Below, piece by piece: positions 24,065-31,673 of a DNA stretch of 32,078 nt. The stretch is from Oceanobacter sp. 1_MG-2023. GTDB taxonomy: Bacteria > Pseudomonadota > Gammaproteobacteria > Pseudomonadales > Oceanobacteraceae. The first letter of the stretch is position 1; every line of letters starts with the position of its first letter. Location of the stretch: positions 1 to 32,078 of the forward strand of contig NZ_JAUYWA010000032.1 of NCBI RefSeq assembly GCF_030689025.1, written 5' to 3'. A model generated the notes under the pieces. The model had not been told where the DNA came from. It worked only from the letters and a program-made list of their open reading frames with translations, and did not search any database. A program made the translations under genes and the position numbers.

Positions 24065-25189
24065 ATGGTGATGCCGTATCTTGATCAACAGGTAGTGGCG
24101 CAGGCGCTGGACTGGTTACACAGCGGTGAACCTGTCTGGCTCTGTACCGTGTTATCAACCTTTGGCTCGTCGCCACGAGAGCCAGGGGCGATGATGACAG
24201 CCCGTATCAATACCACCCAACGGACCGAGCATCTCGGTTCGTTATCGGGTGGTTGTGTTGAAGAGGACTTTCTTGAACGTTTGTTCGATGGTGAGTTTAC
24301 GCAACCGGCGACTGTACTGACCTACGGTGCCGGTGCTCAGGCTCATGCCAGCGCTACGAATACCAACGCGACTAATGCCAGTGCTGGAACCGAAGCCAAA
24401 GTCCAGTTGCCCTGTGGTGGCACCCTGGTGGTACTGGTCGAACACTGGCAACCCGATAACCCCCATACTCTGGCCCATGCTCAGGCGATGCTGGCGTGTT
24501 TGTCTGGTAGCCATCAAGCCATTCGTGAAGTGTGCCTGGACGCTGCCCGACCACCCGCTCTGACGCCTATTCCGGACACCCAATCAACTCCGGACACCCA
24601 CTTAACTCCCCTCTTAACTATGGACACCCATCGCTGTATCACGCCGCCGCCAGCAATGGTCGGCCGGGTGCAACAGCTCGACCAGCTCATACGCCTCCAC
24701 ATCGGCCCAAGCTCGCGCCTGATTATTGCCGGGTTATCCAGCGTCGCCCATTGCTGCGCTGAATTTGCGGTCGCACTGGGTTATGAAGTGATTGTCTGTG
24801 AACCACGGGAAGAAGAACGCCTCGGTTTTCAGCTGCCGGGGGTTATCCTAGACACCCGTATGCCATCGGCGTTTATCCGCCAGGCCGGGCAGTGTCATGC
24901 CGCCACTGCGGTGGTGGCGATGACACACGACCCTCGTATTGATGACCTCGCCATGATGGCGGCGGTCAAAACCCCGGCTTTTTATATTGGGGTAATGGGT
25001 TCCCGCCGCACCTCTGATGCCCGCGCCGCCCGGCTGATGCGCTCAGGTGGCTTGAGCAGCCAACAGGTGGAACGCTTGCATATGCCCATCGGCTTGGCGC
25101 TGGGCAGCAAAACTCCGGCTGAAATCGCCCTGGCGGTGATGGCCGATGTGGTGCGAGTGCAAAAAGGCCAGTCCCGTGACCAGCTCTGA
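24065..25189 (+). CDS. xdhC: XdhC/CoxI-family molybdenum-enzyme maturation factor with low-complexity inserts
   Basis: A 374-residue XdhC-like protein; these bind Mo cofactor and promote its sulfuration and insertion into the hydroxylase. The start is ATG 24065, since the frame upstream overlaps iorB. The N-terminal XdhC domain includes VWLCTVLSTFGSSPREPGAM and LGSLSGGCVEEDFLERL. The C-terminal Rossmann domain includes RLIIAGLSSVAHCCAEFAVA, MTHDPRIDD, YIGVMGSRRT and IGLALGSKTPAEIALAVMAD. Two stretches are unlike the family: Ala/Thr/Asn-rich at about 91-109, and Pro/Thr/Asp-rich at about 163-197. The second is built from copies of an interspersed DNA repeat and contains PDTQSTPDTHLTP. It is third in the operon and ends inside mocA. 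Confidence 0.88.
   Translation: MVMPYLDQQVVAQALDWLHSGEPVWLCTVLSTFGSSPREPGAMMTARINTTQRTEHLGSLSGGCVEEDFLERLFDGEFTQPATVLTYGAGAQAHASATNTNATNASAGTEAKVQLPCGGTLVVLVEHWQPDNPHTLAHAQAMLACLSGSHQAIREVCLDAARPPALTPIPDTQSTPDTHLTPLLTMDTHRCITPPPAMVGRVQQLDQLIRLHIGPSSRLIIAGLSSVAHCCAEFAVALGYEVIVCEPREEERLGFQLPGVILDTRMPSAFIRQAGQCHAATAVVAMTHDPRIDDLAMMAAVKTPAFYIGVMGSRRTSDARAARLMRSGGLSSQQVERLHMPIGLALGSKTPAEIALAVMADVVRVQKGQSRDQL
24574..24630 (-). repeat. Three inverted-orientation copies of the TGGGTGTCC repeat inside xdhC
   Basis: GGACACCCA occurs at 24574-24582, 24592-24600 and 24622-24630, the reverse complement of the motif at 9843, 9865 and 13459. The first two are preceded by CTATTCC and CAACTCC, so the longer unit is close to ACTCCGGACACCCA. 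All three are read in the same frame (DTQ, DTH, DTH). Confidence 0.85.
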
Positions 25190-25811
25190 CCCAGCGGCCG
25201 TGCTCGGAGTGGTCATGGCTGCTGGTTACTCCCGCCGCTTTGGCGCGGAAGACAAACGCATGGCCTACTGGCCCATCACCGGCAGAACCTTGCTGGGCGA
25301 GACCCTCCACCAGCTGCAACAGGCATTAGCCAACCTGGTGGTGGTGATTCGGCCGGAAGACTCACCCCAAGCGCTGGGGATTCCTGGCGCTTGTCAGATC
25401 ATCCATGCCCCCCATGCCGCACAAGGTCTGGGGGCCAGTATCGCCGATGCGCTGGACGTCATTCAGAGATCCGGCCAATGGCAGCAATCACACAGCCTCG
25501 CCCTGATGCTGGGGGATATGCCGACGCTGCAACCCGCCTCGGTGCGCCAGTTGCTGCCGTATGCCAGCGAGAAACAGATTGTGCGGCCGATCTATCAGGG
25601 CCAGCCGGGTCACCCGGTGGTGTTTGGTCGTGACTATTGGCCAGCGCTGCAGCAGTTATCCGCAGACAATGGCGCTCGGCAGGTGCTGCAGCACCATCAA
25701 CAGCAGGTTCGCCGGGTTGTCGTAGCAGACCCCGGGGTGGTTCACGATATCGACACTGCAGCCGCATTAACCGCAGCCTTCACCGCAGAAAATCCGGCAC
25801 CACGGTCATGA
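25176..25811 (+). CDS. mocA: MocA-like molybdenum cofactor cytidylyltransferase
   Basis: A 211-residue nucleotidyltransferase that would convert molybdopterin and CTP to the cytosine dinucleotide cofactor used by IorAB-type enzymes. The N-terminal nucleotide-binding loop is MAAGYSRRFGAEDKR (14-28). A metal-binding Asp sits in LGDMP (112-116). GQPGHPVVFGRDYWPAL and DNGAR...HDIDT follow the MocA/MobA-like pattern. The preferred start is GTG 25176, with AAGG about 9 bases upstream and a 14-base overlap with xdhC; an in-frame ATG at 25146 would add ten residues with no family match. MobA proper (GTP) is less likely given the operon. Confidence 0.85.
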   Translation: MTSSDPAAVLGVVMAAGYSRRFGAEDKRMAYWPITGRTLLGETLHQLQQALANLVVVIRPEDSPQALGIPGACQIIHAPHAAQGLGASIADALDVIQRSGQWQQSHSLALMLGDMPTLQPASVRQLLPYASEKQIVRPIYQGQPGHPVVFGRDYWPALQQLSADNGARQVLQHHQQQVRRVVVADPGVVHDIDTAAALTAAFTAENPAPRS

Positions 25812-25996
25812 ACCGCAGAATGATACGGAGCACGACAGAACACACTATTTGCCACAAAGCGGCATCTGACCGAATGGAATACACCTTTTTGCCGCAGTAC
25901 CCCTACCGTCCTGTTTTCTTGTGGGCGGTTATTGCATAGTCCTATCCGGTTATTATTTACCGCTTGTTCATCTCCACTTTGCAGGAGCATCACACC

Positions 25997-27058
25997 ATGT
26001 CCAGCCTGTTCGACACCATCCAGATGGGTGATCTGGCACTCAACAACCGTATCGTTATGTCACCCCTGACCCGCTGTCGAGCACCAGGCCGTATCGCCAA
26101 CGCCCTGATGGTCGAGTACTACCGCCAGCGGGCCAGCGCCGGGCTGATCATCAGCGAAGCCACCGCCATTTTGCCCATGGGGGTCGGCTATCCGGACACC
26201 CCGGGGATCTGGTCGGATGAGCAGGTCAAGGCCTGGCAACCCATTACCGAGGCCGTACATCAAGCAGACGGTAAAATAGTTTGCCAGCTGTGGCATGTCG
26301 GACGGGTATCACACCCGCATTATTTGAATGGTGAAACGCCGGTATCTTCCAGCGCCGTCGCCTTGCGCAGCCACGTGCGATTACTGCGGCCCCAGGTCGA
26401 TTACCCGGTACCGCGGGCACTGGAAATCAATGAAATTCTCGCCATTATCGAGGCCTACCGGACAGCCGCCCAAAACGCCAAAGCCGCCGGGTTTGATGGT
26501 GTCGAATTACATGGAGCCAACGGCTATCTGCCGGATCAGTTCCTGCAGTCCAGTACCAACCAGCGCACCGATGCCTATGGCGGCCCGATTGAGCACCGCG
26601 CCCGCTTTATGCTCGAAGCCACCGATGCCCTGATTTCAGTATGGGGAGCCAGCCGCGTAGGGGTTCACTTGTCGCCCGGATGCGACACCCAGGATATGGG
26701 CGATGACGACCCGGCAGCCACTTTTGGTTATCTGGTTGATGCCCTCAACCAGCGGGATATTGCTTTTATTTTCAGCCGCGAAGACCTCAACCAGACCGAT
26801 GCTCTGACTCCCCAACTACGCAAACGCTTCAACGGCACCTGGATTGGCAATATGAACCTCAGCCCGGATAGCGCCAGCCAATTACTGGCCGACAACACGG
26901 TTGATGCTGTCGCCTTTGGCCGTGACTACATTGCTACCCCGGATCTGGTGGAGCGGTTACGCAACGGCAGCGCCTTGAACGAAGGGGACCACAACACCTA
27001 TTACAGCCCCGGCAGTGCCGGTTATACCGATTACCCGACACTGGATACCGCGGACTGA
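25997..27058 (+). CDS. Old Yellow Enzyme-family alkene/nitroester reductase (NemA-like)
   Basis: A 353-residue FMN-dependent TIM-barrel reductase. The start is ATG 25997, with AGGAG nine bases before it. Hallmarks are MSPLTRCRA at the N-terminus, QLWHVGR, the substrate-binding His172/Asn175/Tyr177 set in LHGANGYL, DQFLQSSTNQRTDAYGG, and FGRDYIATPDLVERLRNG for phosphate binding. Such enzymes reduce activated alkenes, quinones and nitro compounds with NAD(P)H. It stands alone between mocA and rhtB; the 185-base upstream gap has no obvious operator. Together with qorB it gives the window a bias towards electrophile handling. Substrate unknown. Confidence 0.9.
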   Translation: MSSLFDTIQMGDLALNNRIVMSPLTRCRAPGRIANALMVEYYRQRASAGLIISEATAILPMGVGYPDTPGIWSDEQVKAWQPITEAVHQADGKIVCQLWHVGRVSHPHYLNGETPVSSSAVALRSHVRLLRPQVDYPVPRALEINEILAIIEAYRTAAQNAKAAGFDGVELHGANGYLPDQFLQSSTNQRTDAYGGPIEHRARFMLEATDALISVWGASRVGVHLSPGCDTQDMGDDDPAATFGYLVDALNQRDIAFIFSREDLNQTDALTPQLRKRFNGTWIGNMNLSPDSASQLLADNTVDAVAFGRDYIATPDLVERLRNGSALNEGDHNTYYSPGSAGYTDYPTLDTAD

Positions 27059-27061
27059 CGA

Positions 27062-27700
27062 TTAACTGGCCCGATGCACGGTCGATAATAACGATGCAGC
27101 ACCCACAAACATCACCGCAAAGCTGCGATTTAACAAACGCTGCTGACGCGGTGATTGCAAGTAACGTAATACTTTCGCAGCCAGGCCGGTGTAAATCGCC
27201 ATCACCACCAGATCTACCGCCACCATGGTGATCAGCATAACGCCATACTGAAGTGGTAAAGCCGCCTCTGTATTCAGGAACTGCGGCAACACCGCCAGTA
27301 TAAATACGATGGCTTTGGGGTTACTCATATTCACCAAAAAACCTTTCAGAACCAGTCTGGCTGGTGATTCACGCCGGGTGTCCCGGGCATGCTCCACCTC
27401 GTCATCCAGATTTGCCGGAGTGGCGTGCCATTGCAGCCAGCCCAGATAGACCAGATAGCCCACCCCAAACCACTTGATGACCTCAAAGGCCCAGGCAGAC
27501 GTCGCCAGCACTGCACCAACGCCAGCCACTACCACCCCGATTTGTACAACCAGCGCCAGCTGTAACCCAATCACATTCCAGTAACCGTAACGAAACCCAT
27601 ACTGCAAGCCGCTCGACATCGACGCCACCGCTCCGGCGCCAGGAGAAAAACTGATCACCCAACAGGCAGTAAAAAACGTTAGCCAAATATCCAGTGCCAT
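27062..27700 (-). CDS. RhtB/LysE-family amino acid exporter
   Basis: A 212-residue membrane protein of the LysE/RhtB superfamily, most like the homoserine/homoserine lactone exporter RhtB. It begins LDIWLTFFTACWVISFSPGA and shows the family motif SPGAGAVASMSSGLQYGFR in the first helix region, then FVNMSNPKAIVFILAVLPQF in the middle. About six hydrophobic segments are visible. The gene is convergent with the OYE gene with only three bases between stop codons. The ATG at 27700 has GAGGT upstream on the minus strand. The 196-base gap to the sigma factor gene holds no further feature I can support. Confidence 0.88.
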   Translation of the reverse strand: MALDIWLTFFTACWVISFSPGAGAVASMSSGLQYGFRYGYWNVIGLQLALVVQIGVVVAGVGAVLATSAWAFEVIKWFGVGYLVYLGWLQWHATPANLDDEVEHARDTRRESPARLVLKGFLVNMSNPKAIVFILAVLPQFLNTEAALPLQYGVMLITMVAVDLVVMAIYTGLAAKVLRYLQSPRQQRLLNRSFAVMFVGAASLLSTVHRAS

Positions 27701-27896
27701 AACAACCTCTCAAACAAAATAACAAGCAAAACAGCCAGCCCAGACACAGAGTCCCTGCCCAGGTGACAAGGCAACCCACGGGGTGCAGGATGATGACGCC
27801 AACGATCGTCGAGTGGTAGCATATCCCGTCCCGGAACAACACGCGCCAGCGCCCGCACCCCCCGCTGACACGGCTTATTGCACAGGGTAACCATCA

Positions 27897-28436
27897 TTGG
27901 AATGTCTTTTACAGGCAATACGGCAGCACGAAGCAGAACTCAGGGCTTTTTTACAGCAACGAGTCACCGACAAAACGATCGCAGATGACCTGCTGCAAGA
28001 AGTACTGCTGCGTACACTGCAACAAGGTGCCAGGTTCTGCGCCGTACAACAGCCCCGTGCCTGGATGTTTCGTGTTGCCCGCAACGTCATTATTGATAAT
28101 CATCGCCGACAACATCCACTGAGCGAGTTGCCGGAAGATATACCACAGCCGGACTCGACCCCGGAGCTGGATGATATCGATCTGCTCTCGGAATGTCTGA
28201 GCCGTAATCTCGCCCGTCTGAATACCACAGACAGGGAGATACTGGAATATTGCGACCTCAATAACCAGACGGTGAAATCCTACGCCACCAGCGCAGGGAT
28301 CAGCCTGTCGGCAGCCAAGGCCCGCCTGTTACGCGCACGCCAGCGGCTGCGTCACTCGCTGGTTGAACACTGTCATGTCCAGTTTGATGAACAGGGCAAG
28401 GTTTGCAGCCATCGTCGGCCGTCGTCCTCCAACTGA
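27897..28436 (+). CDS. sigZ: SigZ-like ECF RNA polymerase sigma factor
   Basis: A 179-residue ECF sigma factor. Region 2 contains VTDKTIADDLLQEVLLRTLQ and PRAWMFRVARNVIIDNHRRQ. Region 4 contains LNTTDREILEYCDLNNQTVK and SLSAAKARLLRARQRLRHSL. The tail EHCHVQFDEQGKVCSH, with CH followed by an FD..G motif, is typical of SigZ proteins. The only start that keeps region 2 whole is TTG 27897: an in-frame stop is at 27888 and there is no early ATG. AGGG at about 27884-27887 serves as Shine-Dalgarno sequence. No anti-sigma gene is adjacent. The following permease and thioredoxin-like genes on the same strand are likely targets or partners. Confidence 0.85.
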   Translation: MECLLQAIRQHEAELRAFLQQRVTDKTIADDLLQEVLLRTLQQGARFCAVQQPRAWMFRVARNVIIDNHRRQHPLSELPEDIPQPDSTPELDDIDLLSECLSRNLARLNTTDREILEYCDLNNQTVKSYATSAGISLSAAKARLLRARQRLRHSLVEHCHVQFDEQGKVCSHRRPSSSN

Positions 28437-28579
28437 CGTCATCCGGCTTGAGCCAGAAGCCACAATCTGACCGCGGCATGATCCATAAGATATCAACCAT
28501 AAACAGTTATAAAAAAAAACCTGCATCCTTTTGCTGGCCCATGCGTCTTCAGTAACAGACACACGCAAGAGAGCGCACG

Positions 28580-29575
28580 ATGTTCCAGATATTCACCGAT
28601 TTCGCCAGCTGGTTGATCTACGACCTGCTGGGCTTCCTGCCCGAGACCAAACTCGGGGATGCGTTACATTTCTTTGTCGAAGACGTCAGCAAGATCTTTG
28701 CACTCTTGCTGGTGCTGATTTACATCATCGCCCTGTTACGCGCCTCACTGAATGTCGAGCAAGTGCGTGATTATCTGGCGGGTAAAAATCGCGGCATTGG
28801 CTATTTGCTGGGTTCCGGCTTTGGAGCGATTACTCCGTTCTGCTCCTGTTCCAGTATTCCCGTGTTTCTCGGCTTTACCTCCGCCGGTATTCCGGTCGGG
28901 ATTACCATGTCGTTTCTGATTACCTCCCCGCTGATCAACGAAGTCGCGGTTCTGTTACTGCTCAGCCTGCTGGGCTGGAAATTCACCGTCCTTTACGTCG
29001 TGGTCGGCATGATTGTGGGTATGCTCGGCGGGCTGTTTCTCGACAGCATCCGCGCCGAACGCTGGCTGCAGTCCTTTGCTGCCAAAGCGCTGGCAAATGG
29101 CCGCGCCCAGCAAACCGGCAACGACAACTCAGCTGAAGTTCAAGTTATGTCATTCCATGACCGCCACCTGTTCGCCAAAACCGAGACCCTGGAGATTTTT
29201 GCCCGAGTCTGGAAATGGGTGATTATCGGTGTTGGTCTGGGCGCTGCGCTGCACGGTTTTGTCCCCGATGGCTGGATCGAACAGCACCTCGGCGCTGGCC
29301 AATGGTGGACAGTGCCTGCCGCCGTGCTGGTTGGCATTCCATTATATTCCAACGCCACCGGCGTCATTCCGGTGATGGAAAGCCTGATCACCAACGGCTT
29401 GCCGATTGGCACAACCCTGGCGTTTTGCATGAGCACCGTCGCTGCCAGTTTCCCCGAATTTGTATTACTCAAACAGGTCATGCAGTGGCGCTTGCTGGCG
29501 ATTCTGTTCGCTATGTTGCTGGTGTCTTTTACTGTCATTGGCTGGATTTTTAACAGTGTGTTATTTCTTTTATAA
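28580..29575 (+). CDS. YraQ/ArsP-type (UPF0718) permease
   Basis: A 331-residue polytopic protein with about eight hydrophobic segments in two halves split by a charged loop (about 155-215). The family signature TPFCSCSSIPVFLGFTSAGI follows the second helix region, with the second-half counterpart GIPLYSNATGVIPVMESLIT. Members include ArsP, which exports trivalent organoarsenicals, and proteins of unknown transport role. Here the Cys pair in the signature and the adjacent CxxC protein suggest thiol-reactive metalloid or redox-linked transport, which is inference. The gene is 143 bases downstream of sigZ and 12 bases upstream of the thioredoxin-like gene. Confidence 0.85.
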   Translation: MFQIFTDFASWLIYDLLGFLPETKLGDALHFFVEDVSKIFALLLVLIYIIALLRASLNVEQVRDYLAGKNRGIGYLLGSGFGAITPFCSCSSIPVFLGFTSAGIPVGITMSFLITSPLINEVAVLLLLSLLGWKFTVLYVVVGMIVGMLGGLFLDSIRAERWLQSFAAKALANGRAQQTGNDNSAEVQVMSFHDRHLFAKTETLEIFARVWKWVIIGVGLGAALHGFVPDGWIEQHLGAGQWWTVPAAVLVGIPLYSNATGVIPVMESLITNGLPIGTTLAFCMSTVAASFPEFVLLKQVMQWRLLAILFAMLLVSFTVIGWIFNSVLFLL

Positions 29576-29587
29576 AAGAGGTTGTCG

Positions 29588-29824
29588 ATGAAAAACATCA
29601 AAGTACTGGGCACCGGCTGTGCCAAATGCAAAAACACCGTACAAGTGCTGGCAGACAGCGCCCAGGCGCTGGGAATAGAGGTCAAGATTGAGAAAATTGA
29701 AGACCTGCCACAGATTATGGCTTATGGCGTTATGTCGACCCCTGCGGTCGTTATCGACGAAACAGTCGTACACAAAGGTGGCGTACCCACTCAAGACCAG
29801 GCCACCCAGTGGCTGCAGGGCTAA
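29588..29824 (+). CDS. Small thioredoxin-like CxxC protein (redox-active disulfide protein 2 family)
   Basis: A 78-residue thioredoxin-fold protein with the active site CAKC (11-14) right after strand 1 (KNIKVLGTG), and the cis-Pro segment MSTPAVVIDETVVHKG. Length and motif placement match the MTH895/TIGR00412-type mini-thioredoxins, which lack the N-terminal extension of full thioredoxin. The start is ATG 29588, with AGAGG at 29577-29581; a TTG two codons earlier is less likely. It is 12 bases after the permease gene, so co-transcribed. It may deliver reducing power or a bound metal to the permease (inferred). A weak 5-bp hairpin at 29864-29877 follows. Confidence 0.88.
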   Translation: MKNIKVLGTGCAKCKNTVQVLADSAQALGIEVKIEKIEDLPQIMAYGVMSTPAVVIDETVVHKGGVPTQDQATQWLQG

Positions 29825-29881
29825 CCACCATCAAGGCCTGCCACGCATCACAGCCTATCTGATGGGTTCACCAACCCCAGA

Positions 29882-30158
29882 TTAACGGCCTTGAGCGTGG
29901 CTTCGGCACGGTGACTGACCTGCAGAAACCAATTCCTGTGTCAGTTCACCTTCCTGAATAGCATCCATATAGATACCAGCGCGCGCAACCAGCCAGCTCA
30001 GTGCATAAGCCAGCGCATTCAGCATGGTGGTTTTACCAGCACCATTGTTACCAACCAGAACCGTCACGTTGGACGACCGTTTTTCTGTCGGGGCTAACAG
30101 AATATCCAGCGGCTCGAAGCTGCCCAATGTTGCGTAACTGAAAGAATTTAATTTCCAT
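29882..30158 (-). pseudogene. RecF/SMC-like AAA ATPase, frameshifted and truncated
   Basis: The start ATG at 30156-30158 gives MEIKFFQLRNIG. The frame is then broken by one extra base in the CCC run at 30123-30125, and in the next frame continues SFEPLDILLAP, then NVTVLVGNNGAGKTTMLNAL and AYALSWLVAR. That is the N-terminal lobe of an AAA_23-type ATPase with an intact Walker A (GNNGAGKT). Similarity ends near 29981, where family members continue for hundreds of residues; the remaining codons to 29882 are unrelated. Another open frame there (29860-29940, minus) looks helical but I cannot assign it. It lies 68 bases downstream of the KAP gene on the same strand. Remnant status is likely. Confidence 0.65.
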
Positions 30159-30226
30159 CGTTGATTCCAACAAGCCTTTGTTGCTGGTTTAACTCCGAAT
30201 TCATATTTACTACCGGGATGACAGGC

Positions 30227-31591
30227 TTAACACAGAGAAAACCTCTTTGACAGGTTGCCAGATATCACTAAGAACACTTCTGTTTCCAAAATAGTAGTCA
30301 AAACCTTTTTCCAGCATTCCTGAGAATCCTCGCTTTCGAACATAAAATGCTCGGCGTTGAATGCACTGTTCTGTACCAGCTGTAAACCGATGATCACAGC
30401 CAGCTTTCTGGAGTAATGGTATGTCTCCTCATTGTCAGGCAGCAGTGTCGGGACTCCCAACAACGGCGCGATAACATCAGCGTTTGTACACCCTGATTGA
30501 ATATTGTCATACACATCGGGGCTAAAGCAGGACACAAAAACACCAAAGAGTCTTAACAACCGTAATCCAGCGGTTTCATCCGGTGCCAATCCCCGACTAA
30601 GTGAATGGTAAACCTCAAGATATCTCGTAAAAGTCTCAACTTGTCTCAGTGACAGCTGATTTACCTGAATTAACTCACTGGCAAACGTAAAGTACTCTTT
30701 GTCAGTTTGACCCAGTCCGGTACCTGCCAAGATCCCACTGGATGACACCAGGTTGGAGTAATGCTTAACAGAAGCCAACAACCGGTTTTCACCATAACCA
30801 TAGCCGACACGCCCACTAACATCTGCAGGCAATCGGACACTGAATTTCAGGAATTTGTCGAGGTATCGCTGGGCATCCACCAAAGGCCCATAACGGTGGT
30901 TGATGGCGGCACGGAGTTGTTTGGTATTGGTCACCAACACAAATTTCACATTCACCACATCAAAGGTGTGTTTGATCACCTCCAGCATCTGTACAGCAAA
31001 GTCAGGTCGGCAACGATCCAGCTCGTCAATAAAGATGACAATCGGAGAATCTGCAGTAACCTGGTCGGCCAGCGTGGCTTGCAGGGCCTTGAGGTTCTGT
31101 TGGGCTTTTTCGTGATCCTTCAGAACGGCAGCCACCGATGCATCAATGGCCTTGTTTGCCGAGTCCTGAAGGTGTTTTTCCAAGCCATCGGCAATATCGT
31201 CGGCATTTTCCTTTAACACATGACTCACACTGGCCTTGAAAGCCGTTTGGAGGCCATAACGCACCACAGGAATGGCCTTTTGCAGAAAGGTTCTCTTCGC
31301 CTCTCCCTCGAGAGCCTCGCCTGCTACAGCCGCCAGAACGGTCATCAGAGGATCATCCGCATGATCTGCCTGAAACGCATCCACATAAACCAGCCGATAC
31401 CTTCCGTGCTTCGATCTGAACTTGTGAATCAACTTCTGGCAGAACTCGGTTTTACCCGTACCCCAGTCACCATCAATCACCATGGGAGATATTTCAATCG
31501 GTGTCGTTAGCAGCGTGATCACCTTATCGGCAATGCCAACCCGCTTGAAGTCATCCCGAAATTCAAACGTCAGGTCTTTCTGTTCACTCAT
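30227..31591 (-). CDS. KAP-family P-loop NTPase
   Basis: A 454-residue KAP NTPase. Walker A is GDWGTGKT (41-48) in the family setting PMVIDGDWGTGKTEFCQKL. Walker B is PIVIFIDELDRCRP (183-196), the KAP hallmark with D.LDRc.P. Between them many members carry membrane helices; here the 100-160 region is helical and only weakly hydrophobic, so the protein may be soluble. KAP proteins include the T7-exclusion protein PifA of plasmid F and many in defence islands; specific function is unknown. The ATG 31591 has a strong Shine-Dalgarno sequence, AAGGAGG (31601-31607 as read on the minus strand). The frame is intact to its stop, unlike the ATPase downstream. Confidence 0.85.
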   Translation of the reverse strand: MSEQKDLTFEFRDDFKRVGIADKVITLLTTPIEISPMVIDGDWGTGKTEFCQKLIHKFRSKHGRYRLVYVDAFQADHADDPLMTVLAAVAGEALEGEAKRTFLQKAIPVVRYGLQTAFKASVSHVLKENADDIADGLEKHLQDSANKAIDASVAAVLKDHEKAQQNLKALQATLADQVTADSPIVIFIDELDRCRPDFAVQMLEVIKHTFDVVNVKFVLVTNTKQLRAAINHRYGPLVDAQRYLDKFLKFSVRLPADVSGRVGYGYGENRLLASVKHYSNLVSSSGILAGTGLGQTDKEYFTFASELIQVNQLSLRQVETFTRYLEVYHSLSRGLAPDETAGLRLLRLFGVFVSCFSPDVYDNIQSGCTNADVIAPLLGVPTLLPDNEETYHYSRKLAVIIGLQLVQNSAFNAEHFMFESEDSQECWKKVLTTILETEVFLVISGNLSKRFSLC

Positions 31592-31673
31592 CAGGCCAAT
31601 ACCTCCTTATCAATGGTTACCCGCCGATTACCAGAGTCAGCGGCTGCATCCGGGCTTTCCAGTGAGCAATGGA

